64,000 bases of DNA from assembly GCA_036308125.1 (NCBI GenBank), contig JAXJWH010000098.1, positions 1 to 64,000 on the forward strand. The letters run 5' to 3'. Shown one piece after another: positions 35,670-44,512 of the stretch. The translations under genes were made by a program, and so were the position numbers. The stretch is from Roseburia sp036308125 (GTDB lineage: Bacteria; Bacillota; Clostridia; Lachnospirales; Lachnospiraceae). The first letter of the stretch is position 1; every line of letters starts with the position of its first letter. The notes beneath the pieces are model-generated. The model saw only the letters and a program-made list of their open reading frames with translations. It was not told where the DNA came from and ran no database searches.

Positions 35670-36914
35670 ATGAACGTATCCGGTGTAATAACAGAATATA
35701 ATCCATTTCACAACGGACATAAGTACCAGCTTGAGGAAATAAAAAAACGTACTAATGCTGATTATATAATAGTTGCAATGAGCGGTGATTTCGTCCAAAG
35801 GGGCGAACCTGCAATTATGGATAAATATACAAGATGTGCTTTTACTCTTGAAAACGGAGCTGACCTTGTACTCGAAATTCCTGTTGTATATACATGCAGT
35901 TCTGCTGAGCATTTTGCAAGGGGCGGAGTAAATTTGCTTGCATCAACAGGTGTTGTTACTAATTTGTGTTTTGGTGTGGAAACAGATAATATTGATGCGT
36001 TATCTTCAATCGCCAGACTTCTTATCGAAGAACCTCCTGTATATAAAGAAACTTTAACCGGATTATTATCCAAAGGATATTCATATCCTAAAGCAAGATG
36101 CATGGCAATAAGTGATTATTTTTCTGAGGCAGACGATATTATGTCAGATATTATTAATCAGCCTAATAATATTCTTGGAATTGAATACATTAAAAATATT
36201 ATTAAATACCATAATAATATTACTCCTATTCCAATCAAACGCCAGGGACAGGGATATCATTCCAAAACCATTGATTCCCCCCTTGCCTCTGCATCAGCAA
36301 TCAGAAAATATCTATATAATGACAGTGCCAAAAATAAAGATATGCTTTCTACATTTTTGCCTGATAACACTTTAAACAAACTTATGGAATATGAAAATAA
36401 ATATGGATTTATTTATGCAAATGAAATCTCCGGCTTACTTCATTACAAATTATTATTAAATAAAAAAGAAGGATTTACAGATTTTTTAGATTGCAACGAA
36501 GAATTATCCAACAAAATTAAAAACAATATTATTAATTATAAGAATTTTTCCCAGTTTTGCGAATTACTCAAATCCAAAAATTATACTTATTCAAGGATAA
36601 GCAGGGTTTTATTACACATTTTACTGGAAATAAAAGATTCTAACGTTAATTATCCGGAATTTTTAGATAATGCTCCTTATCTTAGGGTTTTAGGATTCAA
36701 AAAAGATTCATCAGCACTTTTAAGTCAAATAAAAAAAGAGGCAACAGCGCCTTTGATATCCAAAATGGCTGATGCCTCAAATCATCTAAACGAAAGCGGG
36801 AAAATTCTAATTGATAAGGATATTTTTGCTGCTGATATATATAATCTGCTTATAAACAGCCACAACAAAGATACCATCAAAAATGATTTTTCTCACAAAA
36901 TAGTTATTATTTAA
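35670..36914 (+). CDS. tmcAL: tRNA(Met) cytidine acetate ligase TmcAL
   Basis: Uses ATP and free acetate to acetylate the wobble cytidine (C34) of elongator tRNA-Met. The 414 residues open with the nucleotidyltransferase motif GVITEYNPFHNGHKYQ (HxGH at about 14-18), then the MSGDFVQRGEPA loop (38-49) and the LPVVYT-like block (EIPVVYTCSSAEHFA, 70-84). AGGAGG precedes the ATG. It is divergent from ackA, which produces its substrate acetate. Its stop codon directly abuts that of aroB on the other strand. Confidence 0.93.
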   Translation: MNVSGVITEYNPFHNGHKYQLEEIKKRTNADYIIVAMSGDFVQRGEPAIMDKYTRCAFTLENGADLVLEIPVVYTCSSAEHFARGGVNLLASTGVVTNLCFGVETDNIDALSSIARLLIEEPPVYKETLTGLLSKGYSYPKARCMAISDYFSEADDIMSDIINQPNNILGIEYIKNIIKYHNNITPIPIKRQGQGYHSKTIDSPLASASAIRKYLYNDSAKNKDMLSTFLPDNTLNKLMEYENKYGFIYANEISGLLHYKLLLNKKEGFTDFLDCNEELSNKIKNNIINYKNFSQFCELLKSKNYTYSRISRVLLHILLEIKDSNVNYPEFLDNAPYLRVLGFKKDSSALLSQIKKEATAPLISKMADASNHLNESGKILIDKDIFAADIYNLLINSHNKDTIKNDFSHKIVII

Positions 36915-38027
36915 TTAAAGTTCCATAATAATTTCTCTTGCAAGTTCTTCAGAAATAGGTTTTGCGTATACACCTTCTTCAAATTCCATAACATCGCCAA
37001 TTCCTTTCTGAAGAACAAAGCGAAGTTTTCCATCTCTTACTTTTTTATCAGTATAAAGTTTTTTAACAAGAATATCTCTGTCTATGTATTCAGGAATTTC
37101 AGTTGGAAGCATTGCTTTATCAAGTAAAGCGATTACCCTGTCTGCTTGTTCATTTGTCATGTAACCCAGCTTTGCAGATAAACGTACCTGTGCTGCCATT
37201 CCAATTCCCAAAGCTTCACCATGAAGTAATTTATAATCGCTTACAGTTTCAATTGCACGTCCAACCGTATGACCTAAATTAAGCACTTCCCTAAGCCCAC
37301 TTTCAAGTTCATCTTTCATTACAACTTCGTATTTAATACGACAATTCTTTTCTGCAATGTAATTACATGCCTCGTTATCAAATTGCATTATTGCATCCAT
37401 ATTGTTCTCAAGATATTCAAACATTTCATAATCAGCAAGGCATGCATGCTTTATAGTTTCTGCCATTCCGCTGCTCACCTGACGCATTGGAAGTGTTCTC
37501 CATGTTGCAATATCAATATATACTTTCTTTGGCTGATTAAATAAACCAATCAGATTTGTTGCCAGTGGTGTATCAACAGCTGTCTTACCACCAACCGAAG
37601 CATCTGCTGCAGCTAAAAGTGTAGTTGCGTAATTAATAAATGGAACTCCTCTTGCAAATGTACCTGCAATAAAGCCTGAAAGGTCAGTCACAACACCTCC
37701 GCCAACTGCCAGAACACAACAATCTCTTCTCAATCCCTTTTCAAGCATCTCATCTTCAACTTTTGCCTTCATATCCCTTGTTTTGCTTTTTTCTCCAGCA
37801 GGAATAACAAACATGTAGGCATCAAATCCGGCAGCCTGCATTTTTTCCTGGATTGGTTTTGCATATTCTTCTTCCACATTAGTATCTGTTATAATTGCAA
37901 ATTTTTTAATTTTTCCAACCAGACCGTTTTTCAAATCTGACACTAATGTATCTGATAATTCATAACCTATCTCAATATCATATGTGTCATCCACTACTTT
38001 TTTTAATTCTACATTAAATATACTCAC
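36915..38027 (-). CDS. aroB: 3-dehydroquinate synthase
   Basis: Second step of the shikimate pathway (DAHP to 3-dehydroquinate; NAD and Zn dependent). 370 residues with the NAD-binding GGGVVTDLSGFIAG block near 108-121 and PFINYATTLLAAADASVGGKTAVD near 130-153. The metal ligands are in the NLGHTVGRAIE (His) and LLHGEALGIGM (His) segments. Other aro genes are not in the window. It follows the EAL-domain gene by 18 bp. Confidence 0.96.
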   Translation of the reverse strand: MSIFNVELKKVVDDTYDIEIGYELSDTLVSDLKNGLVGKIKKFAIITDTNVEEEYAKPIQEKMQAAGFDAYMFVIPAGEKSKTRDMKAKVEDEMLEKGLRRDCCVLAVGGGVVTDLSGFIAGTFARGVPFINYATTLLAAADASVGGKTAVDTPLATNLIGLFNQPKKVYIDIATWRTLPMRQVSSGMAETIKHACLADYEMFEYLENNMDAIMQFDNEACNYIAEKNCRIKYEVVMKDELESGLREVLNLGHTVGRAIETVSDYKLLHGEALGIGMAAQVRLSAKLGYMTNEQADRVIALLDKAMLPTEIPEYIDRDILVKKLYTDKKVRDGKLRFVLQKGIGDVMEFEEGVYAKPISEELAREIIMEL

Positions 38028-38045
38028 AATTCACTCCTAAATTAT

Positions 38046-40379
38046 TTATTTTAGCGTCTTAAGAATTTCCCGAATATCCAGCACTTCATATTCCTTTGCA
38101 TATTCTTCAAACTCCGAAACTCTCAAAGGTTTGGAATAATAATAACCCTGAATAACATTACAGCCAATGCTTTGAAGCATCTTAACCTGGTCAAATTCTT
38201 CCACACCTTCTGCTATTACTACCATTTTTAGATTATAAGCTAATTTAACAACACTTTCAATAATCTTCTTGGCTCTTGCCGGATCATTTGTCTTTTCGAA
38301 AAATTTCATATCAAGTTTTAATACATCAACTGATATATCCTTTAAGCTATTAAGTGAAGAATATCCGCTTCCGAAATCATCCATTTCAACAACGAATCCA
38401 TACGTTTGGAGTCTTCTTACTGTATTCATCTGCTCCTCTACATTTAATACAAAAGCAGTTTCTGTTATTTCAAGTTTTAGAATCTCAGGTTCAATTTCAT
38501 ATTTTTTCACAAGACCTGTTATACAATCATAAATATCCATCAGATAAAAATCTTTCGCTGATATATTAACTGATACAGACCAGTGGTCTTTTCCCTGCTT
38601 CTTCCATTCATGTAATAGCATGCAGGCACTTTCCCACACATAATAATCAAGTCTGGCTATCATTCCATTTTCCTCAAAGGCAGGAATAAATTCATTAGGA
38701 GATATCATGCCTCTTTTAGGATTATTCCATCGAACCAATGCCTCACCTCCCACCAGCTTATTATTTACAGTTTCAATCTGTGGCTGTAAATAAATTTCAA
38801 ACTGCCTTTCCGTAAGTGCAGCATCCAGTTCATCTACATTTAAAGCATCTTTTAATTTTTTCTGTCTGATTTCTTCTTCATAATATGCTATATTCTTCTG
38901 CAGATTTCCTTTTATGGATTCAAGTGCCATACATGCTCTGTCACACATTTCTGCTATTGTAAGGGAATAATCCTTTATATAATAAACACCTAAATAAAAA
39001 TGTACCTTAAATTTATAATCCCTTTTAGAAATAATTCCATTACAGACTCTTTCCAATTTTTCTGGTCTGAAATCCTTTGCAGGCATCAACATTGCAAATT
39101 TATCCCCGCCTAATCTTGAAAACACCCAAAGTGGCATCATATTTTCTTCATAGGTTTTTGCTATGGCAATCAATAAATCATCCCCTGCTTTTTTGCCAAG
39201 CAAATCATTAAAGAGCTTAAACCTGTATATATCCGCAACAATAATAACAAATTCCACCGCTGGATTCTCACTAATCGTCTTACTTGCCATTTCGAAAAAA
39301 TATTCCCGATTCCATAATCCTGTAAGATTATCCCTGGTAGCGTGAAACGTTGCCTGCTCCTTTATTTTCTCCTGATTTGTTATATCATTATATACAAGCA
39401 ATGTTCCAATAAAACGTTTCCTGTTATCCCATAATTCCTGCCCATGAATTAAGTATGTTTTTTCTTCAGTTTTCTCTGTCAGGGTAAATCCCTTCGTCTT
39501 CCCTGCCTTTCGTCTTTCGGGTGTCAGAACATACTTCAAATTATTATGACTTATGTATTCTTCCAGCGTCATTCCTTTTTCGATGGCAAATTCATCTAAT
39601 GCCTCAACATTATATACCTGCAGTTCATCATCACTGTCAAACATCAATATAGGCATAGTTACATTTTTAATAACAAAATTTTCCATTTTACTGATTCTAA
39701 TCTTAGGCAAGTAACAATAAACATAAAAAATTAAAACCAGTCCCAATGTCAGTGTAATTGCAATTGGAAACTGACTCATGTTTGAGATTATCCTTACCAC
39801 AAGACAAATAATTAAACCTAACGTAAAAAAGAATCCAAGTGACAGATATCTTGTCCTATAAATATATGACACCGAAAAAGCCTTATACATTAATATACTT
39901 ATAAAAACCAATTCAATTACAAGACACAATATTATATGTGCACAATACCACACATTTATTTCAGGTGACATATATTCTTCTATTCCATACATTACATCTC
40001 TTTTTCTAAAGCCATACAATCTTCCTGTAACCATATTGTAAAAAATCAAAACCGTATCGCAAATGCACATAAAAGTAGATATATTTACAATTCGATTTTT
40101 ATTTTTCAGATTAATTTCAGTAAACTTACAGGAAAATTTTAAAAAAGAATATAATATCCAGCATTCCAAAATCTGAATCACACAATATGTAAATATAAGA
40201 ACCTTTGTGGAATCAGTCATAAGTGCCCCAATGTATGTAACATTCATCAATAAAACCATATACAACTGTCTTTTTATACTTTTCCCCTTTTCATCTACAT
40301 CCTTACCCATATATAGTAAAAATATGCATCCAACCACAATTGTCATTGCATATATTACCCCATACCCCACTTTATTCAT
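38046..40379 (-). CDS. Membrane c-di-GMP phosphodiesterase (7TM-PAS-degenerate GGDEF-EAL)
   Basis: Probable sensor that degrades cyclic di-GMP. The N-terminal ~230 residues are seven hydrophobic spans (7TM receptor-type); then a PAS-like segment (about 240-340), a GGDEF domain whose signature is GGDKF and whose DxD is DIY, and a C-terminal EAL domain with intact EALVRW, NISAKDF, EITET, DDFGSGYSSL, KLD and EGVE motifs. Phosphodiesterase activity is therefore likely and cyclase activity unlikely; the GGDKF domain may bind GTP as a regulator. The longest frame starts at TTG 40391; ATG 40379 has GGAGG five bases upstream. A motility link is inferred. Confidence 0.88.
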   Translation of the reverse strand: MNKVGYGVIYAMTIVVGCIFLLYMGKDVDEKGKSIKRQLYMVLLMNVTYIGALMTDSTKVLIFTYCVIQILECWILYSFLKFSCKFTEINLKNKNRIVNISTFMCICDTVLIFYNMVTGRLYGFRKRDVMYGIEEYMSPEINVWYCAHIILCLVIELVFISILMYKAFSVSYIYRTRYLSLGFFFTLGLIICLVVRIISNMSQFPIAITLTLGLVLIFYVYCYLPKIRISKMENFVIKNVTMPILMFDSDDELQVYNVEALDEFAIEKGMTLEEYISHNNLKYVLTPERRKAGKTKGFTLTEKTEEKTYLIHGQELWDNRKRFIGTLLVYNDITNQEKIKEQATFHATRDNLTGLWNREYFFEMASKTISENPAVEFVIIVADIYRFKLFNDLLGKKAGDDLLIAIAKTYEENMMPLWVFSRLGGDKFAMLMPAKDFRPEKLERVCNGIISKRDYKFKVHFYLGVYYIKDYSLTIAEMCDRACMALESIKGNLQKNIAYYEEEIRQKKLKDALNVDELDAALTERQFEIYLQPQIETVNNKLVGGEALVRWNNPKRGMISPNEFIPAFEENGMIARLDYYVWESACMLLHEWKKQGKDHWSVSVNISAKDFYLMDIYDCITGLVKKYEIEPEILKLEITETAFVLNVEEQMNTVRRLQTYGFVVEMDDFGSGYSSLNSLKDISVDVLKLDMKFFEKTNDPARAKKIIESVVKLAYNLKMVVIAEGVEEFDQVKMLQSIGCNVIQGYYYSKPLRVSEFEEYAKEYEVLDIREILKTLK

Positions 40380-40398
40380 CAATACCTCCAACTATGAA

Positions 40399-40998
40399 TT
40401 ACAAAATCCCAACAGCTTCTTTAGCAAGTGTATCCGCTTCTTCATTCCCCTCTATTCCGGAATGTCCCTTTACTTTTACAAAATGAACATTTAATTTTCC
40501 CTTTATCTGCTGATAATGTTCATAATATTCAATCGTCCCCTTTTTATTTCTTTTCCACATTCCGGTTGCCCACATTTCAATCCCCATATAATCATAATAG
40601 ATAACCAGTTCCTTTATCCCCCTCTTTACAGCTTCATCCATTGCTGCCATACTTCCAAGAATCTCCCCTGCAACATTTCTCATTCCAGCCATTTCCTTGT
40701 CATCGCCGCAGCCTTTCACTACAATTTTTTCCCCCTCAGCAACTAAAAAACCGCCATATCCATACACTCCTGTGGTGGAATTAAAAGAACCATCCACAAA
40801 TGCATATGGGCAATCTTTTAATTCTATTTTATCTTTTGGGACATTTTCACCTCCGATAAATGCCATAGCATCTTCTCTTGAAGTAAAACTTTTATAAATT
40901 GCCCCCGAAAATCCATCTATCATCTTTTTACATTCATCCCATGAATCATAAATTCCCTGTTTTCTTCCTTTTTTTACTGCATATACTTTTTTAGCCAT
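40399..40998 (-). CDS. rnhA: Ribonuclease H (RNase H1-like with viroplasmin N-terminal domain)
   Basis: 199 residues. The first ~50 (KVYAVKKGRKQGIYDSWDECKK) are the viroplasmin/hybrid-binding domain; the rest is RNase H with the acidic residues in VDGSFN, the AGEILGS helix, YYDYMG and EEADTLAK. It removes RNA from RNA-DNA hybrids, alongside RNase HII elsewhere in the window. It lies 19 bp upstream of the EAL gene. Confidence 0.9.
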   Translation of the reverse strand: MAKKVYAVKKGRKQGIYDSWDECKKMIDGFSGAIYKSFTSREDAMAFIGGENVPKDKIELKDCPYAFVDGSFNSTTGVYGYGGFLVAEGEKIVVKGCGDDKEMAGMRNVAGEILGSMAAMDEAVKRGIKELVIYYDYMGIEMWATGMWKRNKKGTIEYYEHYQQIKGKLNVHFVKVKGHSGIEGNEEADTLAKEAVGIL

Positions 40999-41120
40999 TA
41001 CATACTCCTATTTATTAATTAAAGTCTATTTATTCTAAAATTACATCTAAATATATTATAACATCACTGATATAAAAGTACTAGAAATATTTTTACTATC
41101 ACAGAATATTATTTAGATAC

Positions 41121-41160
41121 AAAAATGTCTGATATTAACATAAGCTAATATCAGACATTT
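41121..41160 (-). terminator. Terminator of the rpmE-prmC-prfA unit
   Basis: Perfect 15-bp stem (41123-41137 with 41146-41160), 8-base loop, then TTTTTG on the minus strand; 15 bp after the prfA stop codon. Confidence 0.85.
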
Positions 41161-41175
41161 AATTTATTTACTATA

Positions 41176-42249
41176 TTAATCCTCCTGCATCTGTGCTAAT
41201 TTCTTAGCCTGATCTGCAGCTATACAGTTATCGATAATCTCCTGAATATCTCCATTCATAATCTTATCTAATTTGTATAAAGTAAGATTTATTCTGTGGT
41301 CTGTAACTCGTCCCTGTGGGAAGTTATATGTTCTAATCTTCTCAGAACGATCTCCTGTTCCAATCTGACTTCTTCTTAATTCAGATTCAGCATCCTGTTT
41401 CTTTTGCATCTCTAAATCGTATAATTTTGTTCTTAAGAGAGCAAAAGCCTTATCCTTATTCTGAATCTGTGATTTTTCTGTCTGACTGTAAATTACAATA
41501 CCTGTTGGATAATGTGTAAGACGAACAGCAGAATCAGTTGTATTGACACACTGTCCACCATTTCCGGATGCTCTCATAACGTCAATACGGATATCTTTTT
41601 CATCAATCTGTACGTCAACATCCTCAGCTTCCGGCATAACTGCTACAGAACATGTGGATGTCTGAATTCTACCCTGCGATTCTGTTTCAGGAACTCTTTG
41701 AACTCGATGAACACCTGACTCATATTTAAGAACAGAATATGCACCTGCACCTGTAACCATGAAGTTAACTGATTTCATACCACCAATTCCAGTCTCATCA
41801 GCTTCAAGGGTTTCAACTTTCCATCCTCTGCTTTCAGCATAATGCACATACATTCTGTAAATCTCAGCTGCGAATAAAGCAGCTTCCTCTCCACCGGCTC
41901 CTGCACGAATTTCTACAATTACGTCTTTATCATCATTAGGATCCTTTGGAAGAAGTAAAATCTTAAGTTTTCCTTCAAGTTCCTCTAACTGACCTTTAGA
42001 TTCACTTAACTCTTCTTTTGCAAGTTCTCTCATTTCCTCATCTGATTCTTCTTCAAGTAATGCAAGGGAATCTTCAATATTCTGTTTGCATTTCTTGTAT
42101 TCCAAATAAGTCTCAACAATTGGAGCAAGATCACTTTGTTCCTTCATGAGCTTCTTGAAACGATTTGCATCATTTGCAACATCAGGCTCACTTAATGTAT
42201 TCATTAATTCTTCATAATGATGTAATAAATCTTCTAACTTATCAAACAT
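41176..42249 (-). CDS. prfA: Peptide chain release factor 1
   Basis: Reads UAA and UAG and triggers peptide release. 357 residues with the GGQ loop in RASGNGGQCVNTTDSAVRLTH (about 223-243; the Gln is the PrmC methylation target) and the RF1 anticodon region IRTYNFPQGRVTDHRI. It directly follows prmC, whose product methylates it. Confidence 0.97.
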   Translation of the reverse strand: MFDKLEDLLHHYEELMNTLSEPDVANDANRFKKLMKEQSDLAPIVETYLEYKKCKQNIEDSLALLEEESDEEMRELAKEELSESKGQLEELEGKLKILLLPKDPNDDKDVIVEIRAGAGGEEAALFAAEIYRMYVHYAESRGWKVETLEADETGIGGMKSVNFMVTGAGAYSVLKYESGVHRVQRVPETESQGRIQTSTCSVAVMPEAEDVDVQIDEKDIRIDVMRASGNGGQCVNTTDSAVRLTHYPTGIVIYSQTEKSQIQNKDKAFALLRTKLYDLEMQKKQDAESELRRSQIGTGDRSEKIRTYNFPQGRVTDHRINLTLYKLDKIMNGDIQEIIDNCIAADQAKKLAQMQED

Positions 42250-42263
42250 AACCTTATACCTTT

Positions 42264-43091
42264 CTACAATTCCCCAATGACAACTCTGTCATTGCGTGCA
42301 AGATCTTTAATTACACGAACATTTCTATAGCCTGCATAAATCAGCATATTAGAAACATCCGCCCCCTGATCACATCCTATTTCAAACAGAATGATTCCAT
42401 TGGGATTAAGATAATTTTTGCTTTCCTTAACCATCTTACGATAGAAAAACAAACCATCTTCCTTTCCATCTAGCGCCTCAACAGGCTCAAACAATGAAAC
42501 TTCAGGCATTAATCCCTGAATCTCATTAGTTCTTATATATGGTGGATTTGATACAATTACGTCATATTTTCCTGTAATATTTTCAAACAAATCACTTCTT
42601 TCAAATGTAACAGGAACATGATTATTCAACGCATTCTCCTTTGCCACTAAAAGAGCCTGCTTTGAAATATCAGCTCCATAACCTTCTACATTCGCCACAT
42701 TCTTCATTATACTTACAATAATGCATCCTGAACCTGTGCACATATCAAGTACCTTCATGCCTGGTCTTATATATTTAAGAGCCTCTTCCACCAGACATTC
42801 CGTATCCTGCCTTGGCACCAGTACATTACTGTTAACTTTAAAATTCAGCCCCATAAATTCCTGCTCTCCAGTTATATACTGGAGTGGAATTCTTTCAGAA
42901 CGTTTCTTTAACACCGATTTAAATTCCAGCATGGATTCAGTATCAATTTCTTCATCCATATGAACAAAATAATAGGTACGGTCAATTTTGCATACCATAG
43001 TCAAAAGAAGCCATGCATCATTTTTTGCATCAACAACACCTGCTTCTTTCAAAATCTTCTCACCTAAATCAATCGCCTCACGATATGTCAT
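42264..43091 (-). CDS. prmC: Release factor glutamine methyltransferase PrmC
   Basis: Methylates the GGQ glutamine of release factors. 275 residues; SAM-binding motif VLDMCTGSGCIIVSI near 114, catalytic NPPYI near 180, N-terminal helical RF-binding domain. Its ATG follows immediately after the stop of the DUF1385 gene, and prfA follows by 14 bp. Confidence 0.95.
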   Translation of the reverse strand: MTYREAIDLGEKILKEAGVVDAKNDAWLLLTMVCKIDRTYYFVHMDEEIDTESMLEFKSVLKKRSERIPLQYITGEQEFMGLNFKVNSNVLVPRQDTECLVEEALKYIRPGMKVLDMCTGSGCIIVSIMKNVANVEGYGADISKQALLVAKENALNNHVPVTFERSDLFENITGKYDVIVSNPPYIRTNEIQGLMPEVSLFEPVEALDGKEDGLFFYRKMVKESKNYLNPNGIILFEIGCDQGADVSNMLIYAGYRNVRVIKDLARNDRVVIGEL

Positions 43092-43982
43092 CTACAATTC
43101 TTCCTTTTGCCATTTTTTCCAATCAAAAACTGCTTCCACAGAAGCTATTCCAACCTCTATCATCTTATCATCCGGTTCTTTTGTTGTAAGATTCTGCATC
43201 CACATTCCAGGCTTACTTATAATATTAACCAGCTTATTATCATAACGGCCGGCAATTCTTATGAACTCAAATGATACACCTGCGATTACTGGAATAAGAA
43301 TAAGTCTAAGCACTAATCGAAGCACCTTGGAATCAACTCTTATAAACATAAAGAAAATAATACTTATAAGCATTACAATAATTAAAAAACTTGTTCCACA
43401 TCTCTTATGCTGCTTCGAACTGGCCTTGACATTTTCCACATTAAGTTCTAAACCATGCTCTATACAATTTATACATTTATGTTCCGCTCCATGGTACATA
43501 AAAACCCTCTTTATGTCTTCCATGAATGAAATCAGAACAACATATCCTACAAAAATCAACATTCTAATTACGCCTTCTATAAGAGCAACCAGCATGTCCG
43601 AATCAATAACCTTTGAAAACAAAGTGGACAAACCATATGGCAAAACAAAAAATATAGCAAGTGCCATAAGGACTGACAATGCCACTGTAGCGCCCATTGC
43701 AAGACTGTCATCCTTTTTCTCAGTTGTGCTTTCTTCCTCTTCAAAGAAAGATGCTGAAAACATAAGTGTACTCATACCTAAATATAATGAATCAATAAAT
43801 GCAAATATCCCTCTGAAAATCGGCCACTTCTTAATTCGTAATTTTCCTCCGAATCCTTTATATTCATCTACTTTAATTTCTATTTGTTCGTCTGGTTTTC
43901 TGACTGCAACAGCATAGTGTGAATCATTTTTCATCATCACACCCTCCATAACAGCCTGACCGCCAATACCTGAATATTTCAT
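43092..43982 (-). CDS. DUF1385 (YqhQ) family membrane protein
   Basis: 296-residue membrane protein of unknown function with the family signature GGQAVMEGVMMK near the start. Four or so hydrophobic spans and the conserved block YHGAEHKCINCIEHG (about 168-182, His and Cys rich, perhaps metal binding) follow. It is encoded between rpmE and prmC in many Clostridia. The stop codon abuts the prmC start. Confidence 0.88.
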   Translation of the reverse strand: MKYSGIGGQAVMEGVMMKNDSHYAVAVRKPDEQIEIKVDEYKGFGGKLRIKKWPIFRGIFAFIDSLYLGMSTLMFSASFFEEEESTTEKKDDSLAMGATVALSVLMALAIFFVLPYGLSTLFSKVIDSDMLVALIEGVIRMLIFVGYVVLISFMEDIKRVFMYHGAEHKCINCIEHGLELNVENVKASSKQHKRCGTSFLIIVMLISIIFFMFIRVDSKVLRLVLRLILIPVIAGVSFEFIRIAGRYDNKLVNIISKPGMWMQNLTTKEPDDKMIEVGIASVEAVFDWKKWQKEEL

Positions 43983-44083
43983 ATATTAGTTCCCTTCAGT
44001 AGTACTCTTTTAACATTTTGATTTATTAAACATTCCTCAATCATTCAAAAATCAAAGCAATCTCATTCTAATATAATTAGATA

Positions 44084-44119
44084 TTTAAAAAGGCTGAGGT
44101 ATATTGCAACCTCAACCTT
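44084..44119 (-). terminator. Terminator after rpmE
   Basis: 11-bp stem with one internal mismatch (44090-44100 with 44109-44119), 8-base loop, T-run TTTTT on the minus strand; 20 bp after the rpmE stop. Confidence 0.8.
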
Positions 44120-44139
44120 AATCAGTAACCTTATAACAA

Positions 44140-44340
44140 TTAGTTCATACCGTACTTCTTGTTGAACTGCTCAATACGTCCACGAGCCTGGTTAGCCTTC
44201 TGCTGTCCAGTATAGAATGGATGACACTTTGAACAAATTTCTACGTGAATCTCTGGTTTTGTTGAACCTGTAACGAATGTGTTTCCACAGTTACATGTAA
44301 CAGTTGCCTGATAGTAATCTGGATGGATTCCTTCTCTCAT
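44140..44340 (-). CDS. rpmE: 50S ribosomal protein L31 (bL31), zinc-binding form
   Basis: 66 residues starting MREGIHPDYY, with the Cys residues of the zinc form (VTCNCGN and CSKCHPFYTG). The longest frame begins at a GTG within the ribosome binding site; ATG 44340 has GAGG eight bases upstream. The presence of the cysteines means this is the zinc-replete paralogue. Confidence 0.96.
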   Translation of the reverse strand: MREGIHPDYYQATVTCNCGNTFVTGSTKPEIHVEICSKCHPFYTGQQKANQARGRIEQFNKKYGMN

Positions 44341-44469
44341 GATTTTCACCTCTTCTAAATCTTATCGTTTATTTGTTATAGCTTCACTCTTATACCCGTA
44401 TACCCGATCCGTATATGATATTTATAGCAAGAGTGACACGTTGCGTCCGTTTACATCCCGATAAACAGC
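44341..44469 (-). promoter_or_regulatory. Structured leader of rpmE, candidate L31 autoregulatory RNA
   Basis: About 128 nt lie between the predicted start of transcription and the L31 start codon. They can form GTTTA/TAAAC, a long hairpin closed by CACTCTT/AAGAGTG, and a pairing of TTATCG with CGATAA close to the ribosome binding site. L31 leaders are known in Firmicutes; I cannot confirm a model match. Confidence 0.45.
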
Positions 44470-44475
44470 GTATAT

Positions 44476-44504
44476 ATTGTAACACGCATTCATCTTAATT
44501 GCAA
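44476..44504 (-). promoter_or_regulatory. Promoter for rpmE
   Basis: Minus-strand -35 TTGCAA (44499-44504), 17-bp spacer, -10 TACAAT (44476-44481). It begins 8 bp after the rho stop codon. Confidence 0.75.
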
Positions 44505-44512
44505 TATATATT

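Noticed and set aside
35655..35912. 85-codon minus-strand frame across the ackA-tmcAL gap
   Set aside because: Mostly antisense to tmcAL; no ribosome binding site or conserved motif.
43261..43917. 218-codon plus-strand reading frame
   Set aside because: Antisense to the DUF1385 gene; no start site features and no recognisable domain.
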